Assembly (NCBI GenBank): GCA_050945155.1
Contig: JBMNSK010000020.1
Span: 1 to 24,813 of the forward strand
Length of the DNA: 24,813 nt
From: JBMNSK01 sp050945155
GTDB lineage: Bacteria > Actinomycetota > Coriobacteriia > Coriobacteriales > Eggerthellaceae
Direction of reading: 5' to 3'
The notes beneath the pieces are model-generated. The model did not search any database and was not told where the DNA came from. It was given only the letters and a program-made list of their open reading frames with translations. Shown one piece after another: positions 15,933 through 23,942 of this stretch (position 1 is its first letter; each line of letters starts with the position of its first letter). A program made the translations under genes and the position numbers.

Positions 15933-17777
15933 TTACTGTGCTGTTCTTATCCTGGGCCCGAAGTCGCTTACATCCAATAAGGTAATTTCGAAATTCAGCG
16001 CCTTAGCGATAGCATCAGCGTTCATATCAAAGACTGCCTCGTCATCGGTTATTTGAATTAAGCGAGCTGGGTAGGTCTGTCCATCATCTTGTTCAAGATT
16101 CAGCATTTCTCCCACGACAAGATGTGTATCCGCAGGTATCTTTTCAAGAGGAACACGGATAATGCGGTCTTCGCTGTGTTCTTCATAGGCTTCGTTTTGG
16201 TTGACGCGTACCTGGCGTGTTTCTCCTACCTTCATCGTACGTACTGTTTCGATAAATGCAGGGGGCATCCAGCCGTCAACGCAGGGAAATTCAATTGGTT
16301 CGTCTATCTGGTCAATGAAAACACTGCCGTCGTCGAAGTAGCCTTTATAAGCAACTCTTACCATCTTTTCGTAATTGTCACAGCCATCTTCATGCTGAGC
16401 AGGTCTCTCGCCACTCTCGAAGAGCGTTTCAAGCTTTTCTCCGGTACGTGTATCGAAGATGGCTCCCGCATCGGCAAGCGTCCTGCGTTCGGATACCAGT
16501 TTTGCGAGCGGCTCCAAGTATGGTTGCTCTTTTTCGCTTAACCCTTTCTTTGCAAGGGTGATAAGCATATCTGCCAAATCTGCTACAGGACGCCCGTAGA
16601 CATAGGCGTCATAACCGAGATTCATGCAGGAGGTTTTTGCGTCTTCGATTGCTTCTTCATCCACACCAGCAAAGACATCTTCAAGATAGGAGAGGTTTTC
16701 GTCACGATAAAAAATTCCCTTGATGATGCCGGCATAGGCAATGGCGTAGGGAATAGGCATACTGTCGGCAGGGCGAATTTCAATATAGGTTTTCAAGCGA
16801 ACATCGTTAAAGAGCATAGATATGGCATGCATCACTTCTGCTTCATTCATAGGCTTTGATGCATAAATTTCGCCAAAGGTTTTTTCGCTATAGGCCCATC
16901 CACCAGTGCCGTCGGGGTAGAGGATGGCGGGGGTGTCTAAGATGTATTGAGCGTATTCAGCAAGCTGAAAATCGCGTGCGCAGGATCCGGGTACGATGCC
17001 GCACCTATCCTCGTCGCAGTAACGCCAGATTTCTGTTCGCATAAGCTTGTGTGGGCGTTTCTCGTTTTCAAATACCGGAGTGTTGTCTGCTATGAGCGAA
17101 AGAATGGGAACGAGCGTGTTTGCGATACGAATTTTTCGCAGGCAGTCCTCAACCGAATAGTAGTCAATAGATATCTGCGTCGCTGCTGTTCCGCGCATCA
17201 TGCGTGGTGCATAAGCGCTTTTGGCAGATAGGTATGTATTCATGAAGGCATACCGCGTCTTGGGAATAATCTCGAGCTCGCGGGCAATTCCACGTGGTCG
17301 GTATCCAGTAGCCAAAACATGTTCACCTACAGGCTCTACAATTCCTGCAACAAGTTTTTCAAATGCGTCAAAGTGGGAAGCAGCCACACTTAGGCACTCA
17401 TAGGGTCCGGCTGAAAGTTCCAACTGTGCGCTTGGTTCGATGGTGATAGCCTCGCCGGGTCGGTTCAGACCTAATAAATCACCTTCCGCATCGCGCACTT
17501 CATCCGGGTAGGTCGATTTCAACTGCTCTAAGACCCACTGCACCCCATGTTTTTCGCTGTAGGACACATAGCTTAAATCGTCATGGACGAGCATATGTTC
17601 CAGTTCAATTCCCAATCGCCCGTGCTCTTCAGGAGCTTTAATGCCACTTTCAAAGTACGAAACGAGAGCTTGAATATTTTCTTGGCGCGCAGGTTGGGTA
17701 TCTGCAAAGTCCTCATGACGAGGTCTTTTAGGCGCAGATTTCTCGCGTAGTCCCTGGTTACTGTCTTGTTCGGTCAT
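15933..17777 (-). CDS. Glutamate-cysteine ligase family enzyme fused to a SlyD-like FKBP domain
   Basis: A 614-residue cytoplasmic protein with two parts. Residues about 30-450 are a GCS2-type glutamate-cysteine ligase (ATP-dependent gamma-glutamylcysteine formation, gshA-like). Visible motifs are GIELEHM (56-62), EPSAQLELSAGP (114-125), MRGTAATQISIDY (about 194-206) and YIEIRPADSMP (331-341). Residues about 470-604 match a SlyD-type FKBP prolyl isomerase: VAYKGYFDDGSVFID (475-489), GWMPPAFIETVRTMKVGE (502-519), NQNEAYEEHSEDRIIRVP (526-543), then the insert-in-flap part VGEMLNLEQDDG and the closing strand AKALNFEITLLDV (591-603). The reading frame is unbroken. The ATG at 17777 follows AAGGA, and a -10 candidate TACAAT lies at 17826-17821. 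It stands alone, convergent with the surface-protein genes. Ligase members of this superfamily differ in substrate, so the exact product is uncertain. Confidence 0.85.
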   Translation of the reverse strand: MTEQDSNQGLREKSAPKRPRHEDFADTQPARQENIQALVSYFESGIKAPEEHGRLGIELEHMLVHDDLSYVSYSEKHGVQWVLEQLKSTYPDEVRDAEGDLLGLNRPGEAITIEPSAQLELSAGPYECLSVAASHFDAFEKLVAGIVEPVGEHVLATGYRPRGIARELEIIPKTRYAFMNTYLSAKSAYAPRMMRGTAATQISIDYYSVEDCLRKIRIANTLVPILSLIADNTPVFENEKRPHKLMRTEIWRYCDEDRCGIVPGSCARDFQLAEYAQYILDTPAILYPDGTGGWAYSEKTFGEIYASKPMNEAEVMHAISMLFNDVRLKTYIEIRPADSMPIPYAIAYAGIIKGIFYRDENLSYLEDVFAGVDEEAIEDAKTSCMNLGYDAYVYGRPVADLADMLITLAKKGLSEKEQPYLEPLAKLVSERRTLADAGAIFDTRTGEKLETLFESGERPAQHEDGCDNYEKMVRVAYKGYFDDGSVFIDQIDEPIEFPCVDGWMPPAFIETVRTMKVGETRQVRVNQNEAYEEHSEDRIIRVPLEKIPADTHLVVGEMLNLEQDDGQTYPARLIQITDDEAVFDMNADAIAKALNFEITLLDVSDFGPRIRTAQ

Positions 17778-17879
17778 CTGAAATCCTTAGTGGATGCCTA
17801 CCCTTGTCAATATTGCCTGCATTGTAACTACTACCTCGGTCTTCTCGCAGAGAATTTTCGATGCTTTGCCAAAACGTCA

Positions 17880-17906
17880 TATTGGTCGCTAACTTTCCTA
17901 TTGGTC
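17880..17906. repeat. Direct repeat TATTGGTC before argC
   Basis: TATTGGTC occurs at 17880-17887 and 17899-17906, 19 bases start to start, just upstream of the argC promoter. It could be a regulator site. It does not resemble the ARG box that I know, so binding by ArgR is not claimed. Confidence 0.4.
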
Positions 17907-17926
17907 ACGCTGTATGCACGTTCGTG

Positions 17927-17935
17927 TGGTAAAAT
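17927..17935 (+). promoter_or_regulatory. Extended -10 promoter of argCJBD
   Basis: TGGTAAAAT is an extended -10 element (TG, one base, TAAAAT) 50 bases before the argC start. No good -35 box sits at the right distance, as expected for extended -10 promoters. The direct repeat at 17880-17906 lies directly upstream. Confidence 0.5.
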
Positions 17936-17984
17936 TCCTTCGGCCTACTAAGGCAAGTCACAGTAAGAGACGAGGTTGATATCC

Positions 17985-19046
17985 ATGACAATTCGCGCCG
18001 GAGTTGTAGGTGCGGCTGGGTTTGCAGGTATCGAACTGGTGCGTATTTTATGCCAGCATCCTGAATTCGACTTATGTGCTGCAACTTCTAACGAACTTGC
18101 GGGAAAGAAAATCTCAAGCGTATATCCCGCATTCACTGAAATCACTGACTTAGAATTTGTCGCCCATGGTGACAAAACGCTTGACACGTGTGATGTGGTT
18201 TTTCTAGCAGTTCCGCATACTGCCGCATTAAAGGAAGCTCCTCCCTTAGTTGAACGTGGCGCGACAGTTGTTGATTTATCAGCGGACTTTCGTCTTGAAG
18301 ACACGGCGGTATATGAGGAGTGGTACGGCGTAAAGCATACGGCTCCCGATTTACTGCGTGAACGTGCCTTCGGTCTCCCCGAACTTTTCCATGAGGGCTT
18401 GGATGCTCTTGCTGAAAAGCGCAAGACGGGTGCTGGTGTTTTGGTAGGTTGTGCCGGATGCTATCCGACAGCAACATCACTTGCTGCAGCTCCTGTTTTA
18501 CGTGCAAATCTTTCGCATGACGGACTCGTCGTGGTCGATGCCATCTCCGGCGTTACTGGGGCAGGCAAAAAAGCAAGTTTGCGGACGCATTTCTGTTTTG
18601 CCAATGAAAATCTTGAGGCCTATGGCGTAGCAACGCATCGTCATACTCCAGAAATTGAGCAGATACTCGATATTCCGGGCCGACTTATCTTCACGCCTCA
18701 TCTTGCACCTCTTAACAGAGGCTTGCTTTCTACGGTTACTATTCCTCTTGATAGTGAAATTGAGTTTGACCAGGATAAACTCGATAAACTTTATAGTGAT
18801 TTTTACAGCAACAAGCCTTTCGTTAAGGTGCTGCCGCGTGGAGTAATGCCGCGCACCTCCTCGGTTGCTGGTTCTAACTATGCCCATGTGGGCCCTGTCT
18901 ATAACGCAAAAGCACACGCTGTCACGGTAACCTGCGCCATTGACAATATCGGCAAGGGTGCCGCTGCACAGGGCGTGCAGTGCGCAAATATAGTTTGTGG
19001 CTTGCCTGAGACCTGCGGTCTTGAGTCGGCTGCTCTGCCGGTGTAG
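17985..19046 (+). CDS. argC: N-acetyl-gamma-glutamyl-phosphate reductase
   Basis: Third step of arginine synthesis: NADPH-dependent reduction of N-acetylglutamyl phosphate to the semialdehyde. Of 353 residues, the N-terminal Rossmann fold has VGAAGFAGIEL near the start. The catalytic Cys159 is in GCAGCYPTAT, and a later HRHTPEI segment is typical of the family. The ATG at 17985 is chosen because GAGG (17972-17975) lies 9 bases upstream. A TTG at 17976 sits against the ribosome site and is unlikely. The gene opens the argCJBD operon, with argJ 21 bases downstream. Confidence 0.96.
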   Translation: MTIRAGVVGAAGFAGIELVRILCQHPEFDLCAATSNELAGKKISSVYPAFTEITDLEFVAHGDKTLDTCDVVFLAVPHTAALKEAPPLVERGATVVDLSADFRLEDTAVYEEWYGVKHTAPDLLRERAFGLPELFHEGLDALAEKRKTGAGVLVGCAGCYPTATSLAAAPVLRANLSHDGLVVVDAISGVTGAGKKASLRTHFCFANENLEAYGVATHRHTPEIEQILDIPGRLIFTPHLAPLNRGLLSTVTIPLDSEIEFDQDKLDKLYSDFYSNKPFVKVLPRGVMPRTSSVAGSNYAHVGPVYNAKAHAVTVTCAIDNIGKGAAAQGVQCANIVCGLPETCGLESAALPV

Positions 19047-19067
19047 AAAGAGGATGAACTAAGAAAC

Positions 19068-20393
19068 ATGGCTACTTCTTCTGATGTGTCTTGCCCATCA
19101 ACGAACGCCGTCCAACCTCTGAATCTTCGCGAACAAATGGATTCTTCCACACCTGAGTTTGAACAGGTAGACGGGGGAGTTACCGCGGCTCTTGGTTTTA
19201 AGGCCGCTGGTGTCCATGCGGGTTTTCGCAGGAATCCTGAGCGTTTGGATATGGCTCTCGTTGTAGCTGATGAACCTGTTGCAACAGCGGGTGTCTTTAC
19301 TAAGAATGTTTTTTGTTCCGCACCTGTCATCGTTGACCGTGAACAATTAGGTGGAGTTTCTTACGGCACGATGCGTGCGGTCGTTATTAACTCCGGCATA
19401 GCTAACGCAGCTACGGGTTCTATCGGACTGGAAAACGCCTACAAGACAACTGAGCTTGTTTCTGAAGTTGTGGGGTGCCCGAAGGAAGAAGTACTTGTAG
19501 CCTCAACGGGTGTGATCGGCCAGCACTTGAACCTGAAACCGTTCGATACGGGACTGCCTGAGGCGTTTCTTAAGCTTTCTCGCAAGGGTGGTCATGATGC
19601 AGCAGTCGCTATCATGACAACTGATACACACCCTAAAGAGGCCGCAGTTCGTTTCTCAGGTGATGATATTGGTTATCCGGGCGCAAGTTTTACCGTTGGC
19701 GGTATGGCGAAGGGCTCGGGCATGATTATGCCAAACATGGCCACGATGATTTCAGTCATCTCAACTGATGCGCCGGTGGCTCCCGATTTGCTGTACCAAG
19801 CCTTGAAGCGCGCAGCTGACATGAGCTTTAACAAGGTAACCGTTGATTCTGACACCTCAACTAACGACACCTGTATTCTTATGGCAAGTGGACAAGCTGC
19901 TCCTGGTCAAGATATGTTTGAGCCGGGCACCGCAGCTTTTGCTCGCTTTGAGGCGGCGCTTCAGTCGGTCTGCATTTCAATTGCTCGGATGATGGCCGCG
20001 GACGGTGAAGGCGCTTCACGTTTGATTACAATTCGACTCGTAGGCGCACGCAACGATGAAGACGCCGATAAGGCTGCACGCGCAGTTGCAAATTCTCCTT
20101 TGCTTAAATGTGCCGTTTTCGGACACGATGCTAACTGGGGTCGTGTAGCTGCGGCTCTTGGAAAGTCAGGGGCGCAGTTTAACCAGGAAGATGTAGCCAT
20201 AGATATTATGGGTCTTCCGGTGTGTCGCGACGGTTTAACGGTAGAATATGATGAAGACAAAGCTTTGGAGCTTTTTGAACTTCCTGAAATAGAGATAGAT
20301 ATCGATTTAGGTGCGGGAGACGCCCAGACCACCATGTGGACTTGCGACTTTACGCACGAGTACGTGTCAATCAATGGAGATTATCGGTCATGA
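19068..20393 (+). CDS. argJ: Bifunctional glutamate N-acetyltransferase / ornithine acetyltransferase
   Basis: Transfers acetyl from N-acetylornithine to glutamate, recycling the acetyl group, and may also use acetyl-CoA. It is a self-cleaving protein: the conserved cut site is in PNMATM, where Thr226 becomes the nucleophile of the beta chain. The family motifs ASTGVIG, KGSGMIMPNMATM and GHDANWGRV are all present. At 441 residues it is about 30 longer than usual because of an N-terminal extension before the conserved GGVTAALGFKAAGV. A later ATG at 19137 could instead be the start, but it lacks a ribosome site. The stop overlaps the argB start by four bases (ATGA), so the two are translationally coupled. 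Confidence 0.96.
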   Translation: MATSSDVSCPSTNAVQPLNLREQMDSSTPEFEQVDGGVTAALGFKAAGVHAGFRRNPERLDMALVVADEPVATAGVFTKNVFCSAPVIVDREQLGGVSYGTMRAVVINSGIANAATGSIGLENAYKTTELVSEVVGCPKEEVLVASTGVIGQHLNLKPFDTGLPEAFLKLSRKGGHDAAVAIMTTDTHPKEAAVRFSGDDIGYPGASFTVGGMAKGSGMIMPNMATMISVISTDAPVAPDLLYQALKRAADMSFNKVTVDSDTSTNDTCILMASGQAAPGQDMFEPGTAAFARFEAALQSVCISIARMMAADGEGASRLITIRLVGARNDEDADKAARAVANSPLLKCAVFGHDANWGRVAAALGKSGAQFNQEDVAIDIMGLPVCRDGLTVEYDEDKALELFELPEIEIDIDLGAGDAQTTMWTCDFTHEYVSINGDYRS

Positions 20394-21364
20394 AGTATGC
20401 AACAAGAACACGCGCAGGTGGCGTGACGAACAACGCAGCTAATGTTCTGGTTGAGGCGCTGCCTTGGATTAAGAACATTACCGGCAAAACCGTCGTGATT
20501 AAGTACGGCGGATCAGCCATGGTTGATGAGAAGCTGCGCGCCGATGTAATGAACGACATCGTTTTGCTCAAAATCGTCGGCGTAAATCCGGTCATTGTGC
20601 ACGGCGGTGGCAAAGAGATTACCGAAGCTATGGAGGCACACAACCTGCCGGTTGAGTTTAAGAACGGGCAGCGCGTAACCCGTCCAGAAGCAATGGATTT
20701 GGTACGCGAAGTCCTCGTCGGCAAAGTCAACCAAAGTCTCGTCGGTGCGCTCAATGAGCACGGAAACTTCGCAGTCGGAATCAGTGGTGCAGACGCAGGA
20801 ACCATCATGGCTGAACCGGTCTCTGAAGAGCTGGGTCGCGTAGGGCGTGTGACTCGCGTGAATGACTCACTCATGAGCGACCTCATTAGTTCTGATTATA
20901 TTCCGGTTATTGCTTCAATTGCTCTCGGTGAAGATGGCGGTTTCTACAACATCAATGCCGATATGGTTGCTGGTCACATTGCAGCAGCTATCGGCGCTCA
21001 CAAAGTTGTGTTCTTAACCGACGTCGATGGACTCTATGAGAACTTCGAAGATAAAGACACGCTTATTTCGAATATGACCTTGTTTGAGGCGCAGTACCTC
21101 ATTGAAAACCACGTTGTCTCGACAGGGATGATTCCAAAGCTCCAGTCCTGCGTTCATGCGCTCGAGGCTGGTGTTTTCCGCGCGCATATCATCAACGGAA
21201 CGACACCGCATTCACTCTTGCTTGAGCTTCTGACAAGCACTGGTGTTGGAACAACCCTTCACTCAACAGAGGAGGCATGCAAGTTCGATACTCATCCTCT
21301 GGGTAACTTTGCCTCCAAGCTTTCAGAAAATAGTACAGGCGGCGCACTCGAGATTGAGGAGTAG
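20390..21364 (+). CDS. argB: Acetylglutamate kinase (likely arginine-inhibited type)
   Basis: Phosphorylates N-acetylglutamate, the controlled step of the cyclic pathway. At 324 residues it has the amino-acid-kinase fold: VVIKYGGSAM, VIVHGGGKEI, NINADMVAGHIA and VVFLTDVDGLY. Before the fold it has an N-terminal helix (NVLVEALPWIKNITGKT), the feature of hexameric, arginine-sensitive kinases, so feedback inhibition by arginine is likely. A tail of about 30 residues follows the usual end (GVGTTLHST) and I do not recognise it. The ATG at 20390 overlaps the argJ stop, with GGAG upstream inside argJ. The next gene starts 10 bases after the stop. Confidence 0.97.
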   Translation: MKYATRTRAGGVTNNAANVLVEALPWIKNITGKTVVIKYGGSAMVDEKLRADVMNDIVLLKIVGVNPVIVHGGGKEITEAMEAHNLPVEFKNGQRVTRPEAMDLVREVLVGKVNQSLVGALNEHGNFAVGISGADAGTIMAEPVSEELGRVGRVTRVNDSLMSDLISSDYIPVIASIALGEDGGFYNINADMVAGHIAAAIGAHKVVFLTDVDGLYENFEDKDTLISNMTLFEAQYLIENHVVSTGMIPKLQSCVHALEAGVFRAHIINGTTPHSLLLELLTSTGVGTTLHSTEEACKFDTHPLGNFASKLSENSTGGALEIEE

Positions 21365-21374
21365 GTGAGCACTC

Positions 21375-22595
21375 ATGGGTTATGAAGAGGAAAAGGCACT
21401 TGAGTCTAGGTATCTTATGCATACGTTTGCACGCAAGCCGGTCGAGCTTGTGCGCGGCCACGGCATGATTGTCGAAGATGACAAGGGTCGTGAATATCTC
21501 GACTTTCTTGCCGGCATCGGTGTTATCAGCTTGGGTCATTGTCATCCGAAGCTGGTTTCTGCGCTGCAGGACCAAACTGCGAAACTCATGCATGTTGGAA
21601 ATTATTACTATATCGAAAACAGAGGCGAAGTCGCAGAGCTTTTGTCAAGCCTTTTAAACCAGGGTATTCCGGTAGCGGAGCAGACCCCTTGGCAGTCCTT
21701 CTTTACGAATTCTGGTGCTGAATCGAACGAATGCGCCATTAAGCTTGCTCGACTTCATGCTCGCAGGCAAGCTGGTAACGGCCATGTTCCACGCATCATT
21801 GTGACGCTCGATGGCAGCTTCCATGGCCGTACGCTTGCAACACTTGCTGCAACGGCGCAGCCGGCCAAGCAGGAAGCTTTCCAACCTCTGCCCGATGGCT
21901 TTATTAGCACTGAGCCCAACAATATTGAGGCCCTTGAAGAGATATTCAAGCGCTATGAGGGCGATATTTGCGCAGTTATGGTTGAGTGCATTCAGGGCGA
22001 AAGTGGCGTACATCCACTTTCTACTGACTTCCTTAAAGCGGCACGCAGACTCACTGAAGACTGCGGAGCTTCTCTTATCTGCGATGAAATCCAGTGTGGT
22101 ATTTTCCGCTGTGGCGCGCCATTTGCATTCCAGCGTCTTGGCATTACTCCCGACATCGTCACGATGGCAAAAGGAATTGCCGGCGGTGTTCCTATGGGAG
22201 CTTGTGCAGCGCGTTCCAACGTTGCCGCAGCTTTCGCACCAGGCGACCATGGCACTACCTTCGGTGGGAGCTGTTTGGCCATTGCTGGCGCAAAGGCTGC
22301 ATTGAATACGATGGTTGACGAGGACTATTCTGGCCATGTGCGTCAGGTTGGTGCCTATATGTGTGATAAGCTCTCTGAACTTCCAAAGGTCATTGAAGTG
22401 CGTGGCCTTGGTCTTATGATTGGTGCGGAGCTTGCAGAGGGTATCAATGCTCCTGATGTTGTGGCACGGGGTCTTGAAGAAGGTTTGCTGCTCAATGCAA
22501 CCGGCCCTTCAACCCTTCGTTTCCTTCCTCCGCTCATTTGCACTGAGGAGGATGTTGATGCCCTCATCGAGCGTTTACGTCCGCTTCTCAGCTAG
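21375..22595 (+). CDS. argD: Acetylornithine aminotransferase
   Basis: PLP-dependent class III aminotransferase that converts N-acetylglutamate semialdehyde to N-acetylornithine. At 406 residues, the motifs include YLDFLAGIGVISLGHCHP, NSGAESNECAIKLAR, SFHGRTLATLAAT, LICDEIQCG (PLP-ring contact Asp) and the lysine of MAKGIAGG at position 266, which binds PLP. The context after argC, argJ and argB decides between acetylornithine and the similar ornithine or diaminopimelate enzymes, although dual use is known in the family. The ATG at 21375 follows GGAGTAGGTGAG. It is the last gene of the operon. Carbamoyltransferase and later arginine genes are not in this window. Confidence 0.95.
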   Translation: MGYEEEKALESRYLMHTFARKPVELVRGHGMIVEDDKGREYLDFLAGIGVISLGHCHPKLVSALQDQTAKLMHVGNYYYIENRGEVAELLSSLLNQGIPVAEQTPWQSFFTNSGAESNECAIKLARLHARRQAGNGHVPRIIVTLDGSFHGRTLATLAATAQPAKQEAFQPLPDGFISTEPNNIEALEEIFKRYEGDICAVMVECIQGESGVHPLSTDFLKAARRLTEDCGASLICDEIQCGIFRCGAPFAFQRLGITPDIVTMAKGIAGGVPMGACAARSNVAAAFAPGDHGTTFGGSCLAIAGAKAALNTMVDEDYSGHVRQVGAYMCDKLSELPKVIEVRGLGLMIGAELAEGINAPDVVARGLEEGLLLNATGPSTLRFLPPLICTEEDVDALIERLRPLLS

Positions 22596-22623
22596 ATGAC
22601 AAACGCATATACTTCGGCTTGAT

Positions 22624-22659
22624 AAAACCCCTGGCGCGGTAGCAGCGCCGGGGGTTTTT
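22624..22659. terminator. Strong bidirectional terminator between argD and comF
   Basis: A 14-bp stem (22624-22637 with 22645-22658, one G-T wobble) has AAAA on the left and TTTTT on the right, so it works for both argD (plus) and the convergent comF gene (minus). Confidence 0.92.
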
Positions 22660-22730
22660 ATATTGCAGGACTAGTCTTTGAAGTCTTGATTTGTGCAGTT
22701 TCTTCTGAAGGGCCTTGTGTGTGGGGCGTG

Positions 22731-23573
22731 CTACCACACGCGAGAGAAGGTAAGGCAGTAAATTTTTTCTACCCCTGCTTGCCGAAGAGCATCGCTTGCA
22801 GCAATAAGAGTTGATCCGGTGGTCAAGACATCATCAATCAAAATGATTTGCTTGGGAATATGAACACCGTCGTAGAGCTTCAGGGTTTTCTGCATGTTTT
22901 GGATGCGCTCGTTCTTATTGAGCAAGCGTTGGTCTTTTTTCTGCGGAGGTTTGAAAAGAGCAACACGTGTACGTTTGGTTTTCTCAGAGAGCTCTGAGGC
23001 AAGAAGGTCTGCATGGTCAAAACCGCGACTTCTATAAGCCTGTACGCTTGCAGGAATGTGACAGAGCGGTGCTTGAGGCCAGGTGTCGGGCATGGTTTGG
23101 GCCATGATCTTCGCAATATAGGTGGCAAGTCTACGTTCTCCCTGGTCTTTATAGACACGCACAATGCTCCCACTTCTTTCGTCAAAGATTGTTGAACTTA
23201 CACAAGCGGTATATGGAAGGCTCGTTCGATTGAAGTGTTTCAAGATGATAGGGTTGCATTCACTGCATTGGATGCGCCCAAAAGGTGCCCCGCAGATAGG
23301 GCATGCATTCCATCGGTCAAGGTAGGGTAGTGCTTTCAGGCAAGTCGCACAGATTACAGGGCCGGGGGCATCGCAGATTGCACAGCGTGACGGCCAAATT
23401 GTTTCTTCCATTACCTCAAGGCAGGCATGGAGATATTTTCGAGCAAGTGCTGCAGCATCCTCGGTTTTTTCCTGTGGGAACTTTTCTTTCGAAAGAGACA
23501 TAGCATGACCATAGGAGCTCATGCATGCAAAGAACCGGAATCTAAGGACTTTAAAGACGCTTCCTTTCGACAA
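22731..23573 (-). CDS. comF: ComF-family phosphoribosyltransferase-like protein
   Basis: ComF-type proteins are linked to DNA uptake in competent bacteria and carry a phosphoribosyltransferase-like fold. This one has four CxxC pairs (Cys64/67, 75/78, 91/94, 103/106), fitting a zinc ribbon, and the PRPP-binding motif IILIDDVLTTGSTL at 243-256. The ending (YCLTFSRVW) is also typical. Up to 280 residues are open from a TTG at 23573, preceded by GGAAAGA at a long distance. ATG codons at 23522 and 23501 give 263 or 256 residues but lack clear ribosome sites, so the start is unsettled. The family usually begins close to the cysteines, which favours a shorter form. The gene stands alone and no other competence gene is in the window. 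Confidence 0.85.
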   Translation of the reverse strand: MSKGSVFKVLRFRFFACMSSYGHAMSLSKEKFPQEKTEDAAALARKYLHACLEVMEETIWPSRCAICDAPGPVICATCLKALPYLDRWNACPICGAPFGRIQCSECNPIILKHFNRTSLPYTACVSSTIFDERSGSIVRVYKDQGERRLATYIAKIMAQTMPDTWPQAPLCHIPASVQAYRSRGFDHADLLASELSEKTKRTRVALFKPPQKKDQRLLNKNERIQNMQKTLKLYDGVHIPKQIILIDDVLTTGSTLIAASDALRQAGVEKIYCLTFSRVW

Positions 23574-23942
23574 AACTCAAGCAAATCTTTCCTACATCCT
23601 GCGGATTTTTATCTGCGTTTGTCCATGTGATGTTCGAGAAGATAGAACTCCCTTCTGAGTATCTGTTAAACTGATTGAAGCTTCTTCTGAGTCTGTAGTT
23701 GCGGAATGTATGGATGCATTCCTAGTCCATGGCAGACGCGGTCGAAAGGATCCACGTAAACCATGGTTTCCATGGCGAGCATGGCGCGTTCTAGGGATAA
23801 GTCGCACCGCCATAAGGTTTCGACTTAGGTTGAGCCTGGCGAGAGAGTGATGAGTGAGAGCCAAGCTCCAGTGCGCGGATGTGGGGGCAAAGACTAGGTC
23901 AGTCGGTTGAAGCGCAGAATAGAAAGGACGGAGGATTATCCG
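23574..23942 (+). promoter_or_regulatory. Repeat-rich leader/promoter region before the solute-binding lipoprotein
   Basis: These 369 bases hold no supported gene. An extended -10 promoter TGTTAAACT is at 23664-23672, flanked by the direct repeat TTCTGAGT (23653-23660 and 23685-23692, 32 bases apart). Downstream lie a GGAATG/CATTCC hairpin (23703-23722), three copies of CCATGG (23727, 23761, 23770), one inside the palindrome AAACCATGGTTT, and a 7-bp perfect stem TAAGTCG/CGACTTA (23798-23804 with 23821-23827). If transcription starts near 23680 the leader is about 260 bases and could be a structured RNA. I checked for T-box, SAM, lysine, glycine, TPP, cobalamin and SRP-type signatures and saw none. 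Confidence 0.4.

Noticed and set aside
15933..16390. FKBP part as a separate downstream gene joined by a sequencing error
   Set aside because: The frame is continuous and there is no ribosome site or gap at the junction near residue 460, so a true fusion is the simpler reading.
16089..16541. Plus-strand open frame of 150 codons opposite the ligase-FKBP gene
   Set aside because: It is antisense to a clearly conserved protein, has no ribosome site and shows no recognisable motif.
17976..17984. TTG at 17976 as argC start
   Set aside because: It directly touches the GAGG ribosome site; the ATG at 17985 has normal spacing.
21654..22337. Minus-strand open frame of 227 codons inside argD
   Set aside because: It is a shadow of the strongly conserved aminotransferase and has no motif of its own.
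23574..23942. A second T-box or a small RNA gene such as SRP, 6S or tmRNA
   Set aside because: The T-box core and the conserved bases of these RNAs were looked for and not found; a CCCTTCTGAG match to the pheS leader is too short to matter.
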